Of a stretch of 64,000 nt of DNA, positions 25,297 through 33,532 are shown piece by piece. A program made the position numbers and the translations under genes. The stretch's first letter is position 1; each line of letters opens with the position of its first letter. The DNA lies in assembly GCF_000724485.1 (NCBI RefSeq), contig NZ_CP007739.1, positions 604,843 to 668,842 of the forward strand, read 5' to 3'. Origin of the DNA: Bacillus methanolicus MGA3 (GTDB taxonomy: Bacteria > Bacillota > Bacilli > Bacillales > Cytobacillaceae). Under the pieces are notes generated by a model. That model worked only from the letters and a program-made list of their open reading frames with translations, was not told where the DNA came from and ran no database searches.

Positions 25297-25463
25297 ATGT
25301 TTAAAATCTTAGGAAAACTGCGGTGATATGCAGGGCTGTAGTGATTTCGTGATTTCTTTGGAATACAGCTTGGACATTCACATTTCTTATTGTTATTCCG
25401 CTTATTATCACATCAGTTCTTGTAATTTACTGGAGTTTAAAGAATAACAAAAGAAGTTCTTGA
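25297..25463 (+). pseudogene. Broken small membrane-protein gene
   Basis: A good start (GGGAGATGGGGCCAATG) gives only MFKILGKLR before TGA. Downstream a helix-like frame WNTAWTFTFLIVIPLIITSV then YWSLKNNKRSS ends at 25461. The two parts are out of frame with stops between. Very tentative. Confidence 0.25.
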
Positions 25464-25634
25464 ACAAACAGGGGTACGCTAGTTAAATAAGACATACAAA
25501 AAGAACAAAAAATTAGTTCTTTCTTTTTAGAAAATATCAACATTAATGTTTAAGAGAGCTAAATAAAATAAGCCCCTCTGATTCGGGAGGGACTAAACCA
25601 CTTTTATTTTTTAAATTTTTCCCGAAAAAAATAA

Positions 25635-25654
25635 CCCTTCCAATACTGAAAGGG
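25635..25654 (-). terminator. Terminator downstream of small-family copy 1
   Basis: CCCTTCCAATACTGAAAGGG forms a 6-bp stem; minus-strand T-run follows (TTATTTTTTTCGG). The same element with minor changes follows copy 2 at 26893. Confidence 0.7.
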
Positions 25655-25720
25655 CTGGCCAAAAAATATAAAGAGGGGGTCCCTAATATATATCATATTT
25701 TATTTATATTCAGCAACGTA

Positions 25721-25918
25721 TCACCAAATATCTATGTCCGGTATAGGTGCTTCTTCAATCTCCCGAACTTCTTCCGAAATATCCTTCTCACTGTTCAGAA
25801 AAACCTTCTCAATACGAGTTGGGTCTGTATCCTGTCTCCCTCTTGATCTGCCGGATCCATTCCGTACACCATATATTACTTTCACTTCTTTTTTTATCAA
25901 CCAAAGATATTCACCCAA
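25721..25918 (-). pseudogene. 'PIPDI(D)IW' small-protein family, copy 1 (decayed)
   Basis: The readable end EKVFLNSEKDISEEVREIEE then APIPDIDIW aligns with copies at 26948 and 49057. Upstream, the conserved WIRQIKRETGYR piece is in a different frame from the end, so at least one frameshift lies near 25815. The N-terminal half is unrecognisable. Function unknown. Confidence 0.55.
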
Positions 25919-25980
25919 GAAAGTAGATGGGTAAATGCATATTCTTTATTGGAGAAGAAAATGAAAATGGAGGTTTCTTA

Positions 25981-26385
25981 ATGAATTCAGAAATGCATTT
26001 TTTACCCAATGAATACTCTCAGGAAAATCAAGTAGGCAATCCAGATGAAAGAATTTTTGGCAGACCATTTGGTTTTGGCAGACCATTTGGTTTTGGCAGA
26101 CCATTTGGTTTTGGTAGACCATTTGGTTTTGGTAGACCATTTGGTTTTGGTAGACCATTTGGTTTTGGCGGACCATTTGGTTTTGGCAGACCATTTGGTT
26201 TTGGCGGACCATTTGGTTTTGGCGGACCATTTGGTTTTGGCGGACCGTTTGGTGGATTTGGATTCGGTGGACCTTTCTTTGGTGGATTAGCAGGTGGTTT
26301 ATTAGCTGGTACATTACTTTCGCCATATGGATACGGAGGATATGGATATGGATTCCCATATGGATATGGAGGTTACGGATACTGA
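25981..26385 (+). CDS. Glycine/phenylalanine tandem-repeat protein
   Basis: 134 residues from ATG 25981 (ribosome-binding site AATGGAGGTTTCTT). A hydrophilic head NSEMHFLPNEYSQENQVGNP is followed by ten 18-bp repeats coding G(R/G)PFGF (26059-26238) plus one variant, then a GGLAGGLLAGTLLSPYGYGG and Tyr/Gly-rich end. No signal peptide. The composition resembles spore-surface or crust-type Gly-rich proteins, and YjcZ spore peptides lie on both sides, but function is inferred only. The repeat length makes it prone to copy-number change. Confidence 0.75.
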   Translation: MNSEMHFLPNEYSQENQVGNPDERIFGRPFGFGRPFGFGRPFGFGRPFGFGRPFGFGRPFGFGGPFGFGRPFGFGGPFGFGGPFGFGGPFGGFGFGGPFFGGLAGGLLAGTLLSPYGYGGYGYGFPYGYGGYGY

Positions 26386-26522
26386 GGTTGGTGTTAATTA
26401 TTCATGATTTAAATGCTCTACAAATGATAAGCAGAGCTTTTTCCAATGGTATATCACCATAAGTACTGCTTTTATCTTATGTAGGATAACCTCTAAAGAT
26501 TAGACATCTATCCCAAGCCCTT

Positions 26523-26540
26523 TTATAAAAATTTTTATAA
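26523..26540. repeat. Perfect 18-bp AT palindrome
   Basis: TTATAAAAATTTTTATAA, fully self-complementary, 12 nt before the inverted-repeat remnant at 26553. Confidence 0.6.
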
Positions 26541-26552
26541 GAATGTGTACCG

Positions 26553-26678
26553 CCACATAGCCATCAAGTTAAAATTTCATGATGCTCCCCAGAACGAAAA
26601 TTTTGTATCTTTTATAGTAATGAAGCTCATTTTATTGTTTTGGGTGTAGTCTGTTCCGTTAGCTTGATGGCGATACCC
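26553..26678. mobile_element. MITE or insertion-sequence remnant with inverted ends
   Basis: ATAGCCATCAAGTTAA (26557-26572) matches, inverted, TTAGCTTGATGGCGAT (26659-26674) at 14 of 16 positions. About 126 bp in all with no coding frame. The ends look like insertion-sequence termini, but I cannot name the family. Confidence 0.5.
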
Positions 26679-26892
26679 AAAATAGGAAAGCCCTTCTCAC
26701 TCGAGTGGGACTTCAAATATGTTAGTCCTAAAAATTCAAGGATTTTCGGTATTTCCTTTTGCGATTGGTAATTCAAGATATGGCAAACATCACTTTGCGA
26801 ATGTTTCTGTACTTTCTTGATAGTCGTTCCGAGTGTTTCATGAATTATGTAAACCCTTTTTTGAAAATTTTTTAAATTTTATACAAAAAAAT
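26679..26892. other. Intergenic stretch with no recognisable feature
   Basis: Non-coding between the MITE-like remnant and the hairpin at 26893. One weak hairpin, CACTCGAGTG, at about 26699-26708. Nothing else seen. Confidence 0.5.
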
Positions 26893-26915
26893 AACCCTTC
26901 CATACGGAAAGGGTT
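26893..26915 (-). terminator. Terminator downstream of small-family copy 2
   Basis: AACCCTTCC (26893-26901) pairs with GGAAAGGGTT (26906-26915) with one bulge; minus-strand T-run follows. Confidence 0.75.
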
Positions 26916-26947
26916 TTGCCAAAAAATTGTTTATACATAGCAACGTA

Positions 26948-27181
26948 TCACCAAAAATCTATGTCCGGGATAGGGGCCTCATCTAGTGCTCGGACCTTCT
27001 CCGTTATATCCTGATCCCCGTTGTAAACCATCTTAACGGTATGAGTATCTCGATACCTCATTTCCCTCTTGATCTGCCGGAATCATTTATGGGCAATACT
27101 AGGAATGTTCTCTACTTTCTTGACTGTGAAGGATCCAGACTGCATACGTTTATTGCCTTCCACTATAAAAATGTCCAATTT
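26948..27181 (-). pseudogene. 'PIPDI(D)IW' small-protein family, copy 2 (nonsense)
   Basis: Reads KLDIFIVEGNKRMQSGSFTV, KKVENIPSIAHK, then TGA where copy 3 has Trp (TGG to TGA), then FRQIKREMRYRDTHTVKMVY and NGDQDITEKVRALDEAPIPD with IDFW at the end. No proper start remains. Same 3' tail and terminator as copy 1. Confidence 0.7.
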
Positions 27182-27440
27182 CCTTAATCACCTGAAAGGG
27201 TGGTTTTGTTTCGTATTATCATTTTCTTCCATTTCTTTACGATCGACAATAATAAGAAAATGATCTGTCTTATTACACCTGGTTCGTCCATTTTCTTAAA
27301 ATATCATAGTTAAATCAACACCTGTCCATACCTTTTTATTCTTTTTTCATATCTTAATAATATGAGGGATAGAAGACTCTCTATAAAACTCAGCTGCATG
27401 TATCCGCCGCCCATGCAGCAGTCTCACCTCTTCATTGGTA

Positions 27441-27566
27441 GAAGAGGCTGTCTCAAAAGCCAGAGGGTCAGACCCCATAACACAATATATAGGACATAAT
27501 GTTGCATAAATGTGCTATATATTGATAAACGAACATGGGGTCAGACCCTTATGAGACAGCCTCTTC
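27441..27566. repeat. Long-hairpin element (GGGTCAGACCC family), copy 3
   Basis: GAAGAGGCTGTCTC...AGAGGGTCAGACCCCAT...CAATATATAG, loop, CTATATATTG...ATGGGGTCAGACCCTT...GAGACAGCCTCTTC. An almost perfect palindrome over its whole 126 bp, and nearly the same sequence as copy 4 at 36201. Confidence 0.9.
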
Positions 27567-27759
27567 TATTTATAATTGTTTGGCTAATTATTTCAAAAAA
27601 ATTCTAGTTAGAAAAGTGATTTAATGGGATTATTTCAGGCAAATGTGGATTCTTTTATTCTTGTGACCTTTGTCTAATCGAATTCTTTCTTGAAACATAT
27701 TTTATAGTGAGGTTGCTGATAAAGCCTTCCTTAATCATCACAAAAGGAGGTGAAATGTT

Positions 27760-27918
27760 ATGTGTTGGGGATCTTGCGGTGCTGGCTACGGTGGTTATGG
27801 TTACGACGGTGCTGGTTACGGTGGTATCGGCAGTAATTTTGCGTTAATCGTCGTATTGTTTATTCTATTGATCATTGTGGGTTCAGTTATTTGGAGTGGT
27901 TATGAAGGCGATGCCTAA
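27760..27918 (+). CDS. YjcZ-family sporulation peptide
   Basis: 52 residues: a Gly/Tyr-rich head ([20 protein letters not shown]), then the family core [20 protein letters not shown] and a short tail [11 protein letters not shown] with AAAAGGAGGTGAAATGTT. Lies 64 nt ahead of a second YjcZ peptide in the same direction. Confidence 0.88.
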   Translation: MCWGSCGAGYGGYGYDGAGYGGIGSNFALIVVLFILLIIVGSVIWSGYEGDA

Positions 27919-27981
27919 AAGTTTTCTTACAATATACCACAGTTTAAAAAATTATCATTAATTCAAATTGGAGGTGTTATT

Positions 27982-28059
27982 ATGACTGCTTTTGCCTTAG
28001 TTGTTGTCTTATTCGTCTTACTTATCATTGTAGGATGTTCTTGTATGGGTATCTATTAA
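27982..28059 (+). CDS. YjcZ-family sporulation micro-peptide
   Basis: 25 residues: MTAFALVVVLFVLLIIVGCS then CMGIY. Near-identical core to 24664-24741, so a recent duplicate in opposite orientation about 3.3 kb away. Ribosome-binding site TTGGAGGTGTTATT. Confidence 0.87.
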   Translation: MTAFALVVVLFVLLIIVGCSCMGIY

Positions 28060-28132
28060 ATTGTACAGGGCAGGTTGGGTTAATCTGTCCTTTTGTCATA
28101 TAGACTTCAGAAATGAAAGGAGGATGAATTAA

Positions 28133-28273
28133 ATGCCATTTTTCGGATTCGATCGAAGAGACTTGTTTTTTCGTGACGACTTTAGAAGAAGACGGTTTTT
28201 CCCCTTTAGAAGAAGACGGTTTTTCCCCTTTGAAATATTCGAAATAGAGAGAAGAAGAAGACGCAGATTCTAA
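28133..28273 (+). CDS. Arg/Phe-rich micro-protein with 24-bp tandem duplication
   Basis: 46 residues: PFFGFDRRDLFFRDD, then FRRRRFFP twice, then FEIFEIERRRRRRF. The two repeats (28181-28204, 28205-28228) are perfect 24-bp copies. ATG with AAAGGAGGATGAATTAA. Extremely basic. It lies just behind two YjcZ genes and may be spore-related, but no family is known to me. Confidence 0.6.
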   Translation: MPFFGFDRRDLFFRDDFRRRRFFPFRRRRFFPFEIFEIERRRRRRF

Positions 28274-28383
28274 TTAAGCAAATAATTTAAACAGTGTTTC
28301 CATGGGCCTATGGGCCTTTTTTATAGAGAAAGATCAACTGCTGTGAAATAAAAAAAATCCACATTTAATTTTTTGCAAATGGT

Positions 28384-28620
28384 TTATTGCACGGACTCTA
28401 GCAAACTTCTTGTCTTTTCTGTATAATTTTCTGCTAACTTGCGAAGATCCGTTTCTGTCTCCTCGATTTTTTCTCTGAACATCATTTGATCTCCACTTTT
28501 AGCTGTTCTTGCAAATCGATAGAATGAAAGTAAAATATGAGTGACTAACTGTTTTTGCGGACATGGATGTTGGCGTTGGTTTGTAGTCATAATGCTCTTT
28601 TTCAATTTTGTAAGAATCAT
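28384..28620 (-). CDS. Hypothetical small helical protein
   Basis: 78 residues with a strong AAAGGAGGATAAAAAA before the ATG. N-terminal LTKLKKSIMTTNQRQHPCPQ, central LLSFYRFARTAKSG and a helical end KIEETETDLRKLAENYTEKT. No recognised domain. Likely cytosolic. Confidence 0.55.
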   Translation of the reverse strand: MILTKLKKSIMTTNQRQHPCPQKQLVTHILLSFYRFARTAKSGDQMMFREKIEETETDLRKLAENYTEKTRSLLESVQ

Positions 28621-28755
28621 TTTTTTATCCTCCTTTATCTTTATGCCATTTCTTACGTTTTACACAACATCTTAGTTTCATTCATTGCATATATTTATTG
28701 AAGTATCTCTTACTGCAGTGTTTCTGTTTAAATACACAAAAAATTCAGAAAAATA

Positions 28756-28785
28756 TTGACAGGACAATCTAAATGAAAATAAAAT
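28756..28785 (+). promoter_or_regulatory. Promoter of hutH
   Basis: Perfect TTGACA (28756-28761), 18-nt spacer, TAAAAT (28780-28785). Confidence 0.65.
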
Positions 28786-28870
28786 CGACAGTGGGAATAT
28801 TTCAATCTAGGATGGATGATTGTTATGAGACATCGTAAAAATAACTTTTATATAAATAAATTTAAAGCAG

Positions 28871-28908
28871 AAAGAGGCTGTTCTTTAAGAACAGCCTCTT
28901 TCTTTATG
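28871..28908 (+). terminator. Leader terminator (attenuator) before hutH
   Basis: AAAGAGGCTGTTCT pairs with AGAACAGCCTCTTT around TTA, then CTTT. It lies about 85 nt after the promoter and 28 nt before hutH, with no gene in between except a possible short leader peptide from 28825 (32 codons). So it is probably an attenuator, as in B. subtilis, where HutP relieves a terminator; no hutP gene is in the window. Confidence 0.75.
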
Positions 28909-28935
28909 CTGATAAAGTGGTAGAGGGTGAATCTA

Positions 28936-30420
28936 ATGGTTATTTTAACAGGGAATGATTTGACTTTAAACGATATAAAAAGAATTATTTTTCAACGGGA
29001 AAAGGCTTATGCTTCCACTGAAAGTTTAGCAAAGACAGAGAAAAGTCATCTTGCAGTAAACAAAATTGTTCAACAAGGAAGAACTGTCTATGGAATAAAC
29101 ACTGGATTTGGAAAGTTCAGCGATGTGTTGATCAATGAATCCGATGTAAAAGAACTGCAGTTAAACTTAATTAGATCCCATGCCTGCGGAGTAGGAGAGC
29201 CGTTTCATGAAAATGTTTCAAGAGCAATGCTGCTTCTGCGCGCAAATGCTCTGTTAAAAGGCTACTCGGGAATAAGGCCGGTGGTTGTGAACCGTTTAAT
29301 AGAACTGGTTAATAAAGAAATACATCCGGTTATTCCACAGCAAGGATCTCTAGGGGCGAGCGGTGATTTGGCTCCGCTGGCGCATCTTGGTCTTGCAGTC
29401 ATTGGGGAGGGAGAAGTGTTTTATAAGGGAAAAAGAGTGGAGGCAAGCGAAGCAATGGCAAATGAAGGATTAGAACCACTGACCCTAGAAGCGAAAGAAG
29501 GGCTGGCATTGATCAATGGCACGCAGGCGATGACAGCTATGGGAGTTATTGCTTATTTAGAGGCTGAGCAGCTTGCCCGTTTAAGTGAAATCATTGCTTC
29601 GATGACAATTGAAGGCTTAAATGGCATAATTGACGCCTTTGAGGAAAAAGTTCATCTTGTGCGCGGCTATCAACAGCAAATTGAAACCGCTAGGAGAATA
29701 AGGAAATATTTAAAAGGAAGCAAGTTGACTACAAAACAAGGTGAACTTCGTGTCCAGGATGCTTACTCTATTCGATGTATTCCCCAGGTTCACGGGGCAT
29801 CATGGCAAGCTCTTGATTATGTAAAAGAAAAGCTTGAGACTGAAATGAACGCGGCAACCGATAACCCGCTAATATTTGAAGACGGTGATAAAGTTATTTC
29901 CGGGGGGAATTTTCATGGACAGCCGATTGCATTTGCGATGGATTTTATGAAAATTGCTGTCGCAGAGTTTGCCAATATATCAGAACGGCGAATTGAAAGG
30001 CTGGTTAATCCGCAGTTAAATGATTTGCCGCCGTTCCTTAGTCCTGAGCCCGGTCTTCAATCCGGGGCAATGATTATGCAATATTGTGCAGCTTCTCTCG
30101 TGTCTGAAAATAAAACACTCGCCCATCCGGCTAGTGTAGATTCTATCCCATCTTCTGCCAACCAAGAAGATCATGTCAGTATGGGAACAATCGCTGCCAG
30201 ACATGCGTACCAAATTGTACAAAACGTAAGAAGAGTGCTTGCCATCGAATTAATTTGTGCGATGGAAGCAGTAAAGCACAGAGGAATTGATAAAATGGCA
30301 GAGTTTACGAAGGAGTTTTATTTTCAAGGAAGACAAATTGTACCTGCCATTGATAAAGACCGGATCTTTTCAAAAGACATTGAACGTGCTGCCAAATGGC
30401 TTAGTGAGCTTGCGGTGTAA
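28936..30420 (+). CDS. hutH: Histidine ammonia-lyase
   Basis: 494 residues from ATG 28936, preferred over the GTG at 28927 because AGAGGGTGA lies 6-7 nt upstream. First step of histidine breakdown: histidine to urocanate plus ammonia. The self-made MIO cofactor comes from ASG (141-143) in [12 protein letters not shown]. Catalytic YGINTGFG is at 52-59. Length is typical (about 500). hutU, hutI and hutG are 27 kb away, so the pathway is split here. Confidence 0.97.
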   Translation: MVILTGNDLTLNDIKRIIFQREKAYASTESLAKTEKSHLAVNKIVQQGRTVYGINTGFGKFSDVLINESDVKELQLNLIRSHACGVGEPFHENVSRAMLLLRANALLKGYSGIRPVVVNRLIELVNKEIHPVIPQQGSLGASGDLAPLAHLGLAVIGEGEVFYKGKRVEASEAMANEGLEPLTLEAKEGLALINGTQAMTAMGVIAYLEAEQLARLSEIIASMTIEGLNGIIDAFEEKVHLVRGYQQQIETARRIRKYLKGSKLTTKQGELRVQDAYSIRCIPQVHGASWQALDYVKEKLETEMNAATDNPLIFEDGDKVISGGNFHGQPIAFAMDFMKIAVAEFANISERRIERLVNPQLNDLPPFLSPEPGLQSGAMIMQYCAASLVSENKTLAHPASVDSIPSSANQEDHVSMGTIAARHAYQIVQNVRRVLAIELICAMEAVKHRGIDKMAEFTKEFYFQGRQIVPAIDKDRIFSKDIERAAKWLSELAV

Positions 30421-30426
30421 GAACAA

Positions 30427-30543
30427 GAGACTGACCCAAAATTAAGAATCAGGCATCCTTAGTAAATAAATATGATTTAAAATCAATGTTTCTGCAGTAT
30501 TTGTAACTGCAAAAGGGAGCCAGGGACTTATGGGTCAGCCTTT
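30427..30543. repeat. Long-hairpin element (divergent), copy 6
   Basis: Left arm AGACTGACCCAAAATTAAG and right arm GGGACTTATGGGTCAGCC. Short pairing, and without the full GGGTCAGACCC core, but placed and arranged like the other copies, directly after hutH. Confidence 0.5.
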
Positions 30544-30551
30544 ATTTATAA

Positions 30552-30707
30552 TTAGTCACTTTCAACTCGATTTTTAAATGCTTCCTGGGTAACGATTAGT
30601 TCTTCGTCTTCGATTCGTTCTTTCGTGTGTTTTTCCGAAATGCTGTTTTCGGGAAAATTGCCAGGATGACCTTTTTTCTTATGATTTAATTCTTTCCCTC
30701 TTGCCAT
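30552..30707 (-). CDS. Small hydrophilic protein (51 residues)
   Basis: From the ATG at 30707, which AAAGGAGTGAACAAA precedes: ARGKELNHKKKGHPGNFPEN then SISEKHTKERIEDEELIV. Highly charged, disordered-looking, similar in style to small acid-soluble or Bacillus stress micro-proteins; family not identified. Confidence 0.6.
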   Translation of the reverse strand: MARGKELNHKKKGHPGNFPENSISEKHTKERIEDEELIVTQEAFKNRVESD

Positions 30708-30850
30708 TTTGTTCACTCCTTTCAGATGTATCATTCCCAGAAGTTCAAGAAATATTTAACACTTCTTAGAAAGACGCCTATTTTTTGTTCGTTCAAAAAA
30801 AATATATAATGAAAGGGATAAAATGACGTTTACACTAGGAGGGGATTAAA

Positions 30851-31225
30851 ATAGATTTTTCAGTTATTTTGTCAGAAGAAAAGATCCGTAAGGCTTATGA
30901 GAATGGCGAATTTGATAACTTGCCCGGATACGGAAAACCTCTTAAGCTTGATGATTTATCGTCAGTGCCTGAAGAGTTGCGCATGGCTTATCGGCTCTTG
31001 AAAAATGCAGGCTATTCTCCTGAGGAAAACCAGTTAAAACAAGAAATGATGACAATCGAAGACTTGATGAAAAGCTGTGATGACCTTGTGGAAAAAGAAA
31101 GGCTTCAAAAGAAACTAAATGAAAAAATCCTTCGTTTCAACAGCTTAATGTCAAAACGGAGAGTAAAAACAAATTCAAGCGTCTTTAAAAATTACGGCAG
31201 TAAAATTAATAGCAAATTCAGCTAA
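30851..31225 (+). CDS. DUF1992 (DnaJ-associated) protein with apparent ATA start
   Basis: The family N terminus is DFSVILSEEKIRKAYENGEF then DNLPGYGKPLKLDDLSSVP. The conserved DFS... begins right after an ATA at 30851, and AGGAGGGG sits 6 nt before that ATA, where an ATG would be expected. A TTG at 30869 would cut six conserved residues and has no ribosome-binding site. So either initiation is at ATA or an ATG has mutated to ATA. DUF1992 proteins are about 120-130 residues; this gives 124. A terminator follows. Confidence 0.8.
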   Translation: MDFSVILSEEKIRKAYENGEFDNLPGYGKPLKLDDLSSVPEELRMAYRLLKNAGYSPEENQLKQEMMTIEDLMKSCDDLVEKERLQKKLNEKILRFNSLMSKRRVKTNSSVFKNYGSKINSKFS

Positions 31226-31230
31226 TCAAA

Positions 31231-31258
31231 AAACATCCGAACAACCGGATGTTTTTTT
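31231..31258 (+). terminator. Terminator after DUF1992 gene
   Basis: AACATCCG pairs with CGGATGTT, then TTTTTT. Confidence 0.85.
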
Positions 31259-31419
31259 GATTTTTATATATGCACAATCTAAATAAACGAAAAAAATTGT
31301 CGAAATTAATAGAGAAGCATATTTTACAGGCACAATTAGTAAAAAGCTTGTTGATTGCTATCAATTAAAAAGGTAAATACGATAGATTCATAAAGTATGA
31401 GATAAGACAGGTGAGCTAC

Positions 31420-32214
31420 ATGGATAAAACTACATTAATTGGATTGATATTAGGAGTCGTTGCTGTTGGAATTGGGATTGTTTTAAAAGGTGTAAGCCCT
31501 AATGCACTTATTAATCCTGCAGCAATTTTAATTATTATTGGCGGAACGGCGGGGGCTGTAACAATCGCTTTTCCAAGCAGTGAGATAAAAAGAGTGCCGA
31601 AACTGTTTGGCATTCTTTTTAAAGAACAGCAGCATATGAAGCCATCCGAACTCATTATGATGTTCTCTGACTGGGCCCAGATTGCCCGGAAAGAAGGGTT
31701 GCTGGCTTTGGAGGTAAAGACAAATGAAATCGAAGATCCATTTTTAAAGAATGGCCTCTCACTTGCAGTGGACGGACAAAGTGCAGACTATATCCGGGAT
31801 GTGCTCACGGAAGAAATTGAGGCAATGGAAGAAAGGCACCTTACCGGCGCAGCTATTTTTACACAGGCGGGAACGTACGCTCCTACACTTGGAGTATTAG
31901 GGGCAGTTGTCGGGCTAATCGCAGCTTTAAGCAATATGGATAAAACGGATGAATTGGGCCATGCAATTAGCGCTGCTTTCGTCGCTACTCTTTTGGGAAT
32001 TTTTACAGGATATGTTTTATGGCATCCTTTTGCCAATAAGCTGAGACGAAAATCAAAGCAAGAAGCAAGAATAAAATACATGATGATTGAAGGTATCTTA
32101 TCCATTCTTGAAGGAGAGGCGCCAAGAGTTATTGAGCAAAAACTTGCATCTTACCTTCCAGCTGGAGAACGGAAGGCATTTCTTGAGGAAAGCAGCGTGA
32201 CAAAGGATGAGTAA
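31420..32214 (+). CDS. motA: Flagellar motor stator protein MotA
   Basis: 264 residues from ATG 31420 (AGGTGAG ahead; the GTG at 31411 has no site). Four membrane helices: residues 4-20, 32-50, about 145-165 and 180-200. The conserved ion-channel segment TYAPTLGVLGAVVGLIAAL and cytoplasmic motif FTQAGTYAPT match MotA; it closely resembles B. subtilis MotA, a proton-driven stator. Overlaps motB by 8 nt. Confidence 0.96.
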   Translation: MDKTTLIGLILGVVAVGIGIVLKGVSPNALINPAAILIIIGGTAGAVTIAFPSSEIKRVPKLFGILFKEQQHMKPSELIMMFSDWAQIARKEGLLALEVKTNEIEDPFLKNGLSLAVDGQSADYIRDVLTEEIEAMEERHLTGAAIFTQAGTYAPTLGVLGAVVGLIAALSNMDKTDELGHAISAAFVATLLGIFTGYVLWHPFANKLRRKSKQEARIKYMMIEGILSILEGEAPRVIEQKLASYLPAGERKAFLEESSVTKDE

Positions 32215-32965
32215 GCGTAAAAAGAAGTATGATCAAGAAGATCACATTGATGAAACCTGGCTTATTCCTTATTCCGATCTCCTCACATTATTATTGGCTT
32301 TGTTTATTGTTTTGTTTTCAATGAGCTCTGTTGATGCCCAAAAATTTCGGATATTTTCCAAGGCATTCAATGATATTTTTACCGGAGGTACGGGAGTTAC
32401 CGAGTTTCAGAGTCCTATGCCTGAAGGGCAAATGGAATCACCAGATGAACGAAAAAAAGACAAGGAAAAAGCTGAGAATCAAAGTGCACAAAATGTAGAT
32501 AAACAAGAACTGCAGAAAATTCAAAATAAAATAACTGCTTATATTAAGGAAACACATCTAACGGACAAACTCAATACTTCATTAACCGATGAAGGACTGC
32601 TAGTAACCATTCGTGACAACGTATTATTTGATTCTGGAAGTGCAGAAGTTAGAAAGGAAGATGTGAAAATAGCAAAAGAAATCTCCGACCTTCTTGTAAT
32701 TGACCCGCCAAGGAATATCATTATCAGTGGTCATACTGACAATGTACCAATTCATACAGCTAAATTTGAATCTAACTGGGAATTGAGTGTTATGCGTGCT
32801 GTTAATTTTATGAAGATCATTCTAGAAAATGATAAACTCGATCCTCGCTGGTTCAGTGCAAAAGGCTATGGAGAATATAAGCCGGTGGCTTCGAATGCAA
32901 CAAAAGAGGGAAGGGCGAAAAACAGGCGTGTGGAAATTTTAATATTGCCGCGAACAGGAGGTTAA
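32207..32965 (+). CDS. motB: Flagellar motor stator protein MotB
   Basis: 252 residues. One membrane helix LIPYSDLLTLLLALFIVLFS containing the proton-carrying D24. C-terminal OmpA-like peptidoglycan-binding domain with NIIISGHTDNVPIHTAKFES and AKNRRVEILILP. Anchors MotA stators to the wall. The aromatic-free helix and D24 suggest a proton (MotB) rather than a sodium (MotS) stator. Confidence 0.96.
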   Translation: MSKRKKKYDQEDHIDETWLIPYSDLLTLLLALFIVLFSMSSVDAQKFRIFSKAFNDIFTGGTGVTEFQSPMPEGQMESPDERKKDKEKAENQSAQNVDKQELQKIQNKITAYIKETHLTDKLNTSLTDEGLLVTIRDNVLFDSGSAEVRKEDVKIAKEISDLLVIDPPRNIIISGHTDNVPIHTAKFESNWELSVMRAVNFMKIILENDKLDPRWFSAKGYGEYKPVASNATKEGRAKNRRVEILILPRTGG

Positions 32966-32989
32966 GTTTTAATGCTTAACCTTTTTTTA
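32959..32989 (+). terminator. Terminator after motB
   Basis: AGGTTAAG (32959-32966) pairs with CTTAACCT (32975-32982), then TTTTTT. Confidence 0.85.
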
Positions 32990-32994
32990 AAAGT

Positions 32995-33532
32995 AGAAAT
33001 AACATGTTGGGAGGTTAAATTTTTTAAGAAAGTCAGCTGCTTTGCACAAATTGTCGGAGCATGAGGAATAGAGATCGAATTATCCGCGGTAGATTTTTGT
33101 TGTCTCTAAAGGAGATTCTTGTCATTTTAATCGAAATATTTATTGCCTCATCCGCCATTTCCCGGGAAATTTCGCTATTGGAAGAACATTAATAGTTTTC
33201 TCATGAATCCTTTAATAACAATCATTGTTATTACTGATATTTTTTGTTAATTCCCTAAAACTAAGGGTCCATTTTCAAAAATGTAAAAAAACAGCTAAAA
33301 TAAGAACCAAAATGAATTTAATTTGTGTTTATGGTGATGGAATGAAAATCAAGTATTAGAAAAGCATTGAATTTGCTTGATTAAAAGGGTAATCGGAAAA
33401 CAATGTTAAATTATTTTTACTGTAACGTTTGGACGAAATTTTTTGATAAACGTTTTTTTCAACGGTAATATAATGAAGATGGAAGAAATATTATTTTTAA
33501 ATGATTATTACCTCTGAAAGGCAGGATACTGG
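32995..33532. other. Intergenic region with no gene found
   Basis: About 540 bp. No frame with a ribosome-binding site on either strand. An AT-rich zone near 33440-33480 (TTTGATAAACG, TAATATAATG) may hold the map promoter. Short repeats of TTATTGTTATT-type sequence near 33210-33250. Confidence 0.5.

Noticed and set aside
26059..26256. Possible CRISPR array or satellite
   Set aside because: Period 18 with codon-level silent changes; clearly a coding repeat.
26045..26290. Leu/Val/His-rich frames overlapping the glycine-rich repeat gene
   Set aside because: Out-of-frame readings of the same 18-bp repeats; no start signals.
31330..31400. Sigma-D flagellar promoter for motAB
   Set aside because: TAAA...GCTATCAA near 31340-31360 only loosely fits TAAA-N15-GCCGATAA.
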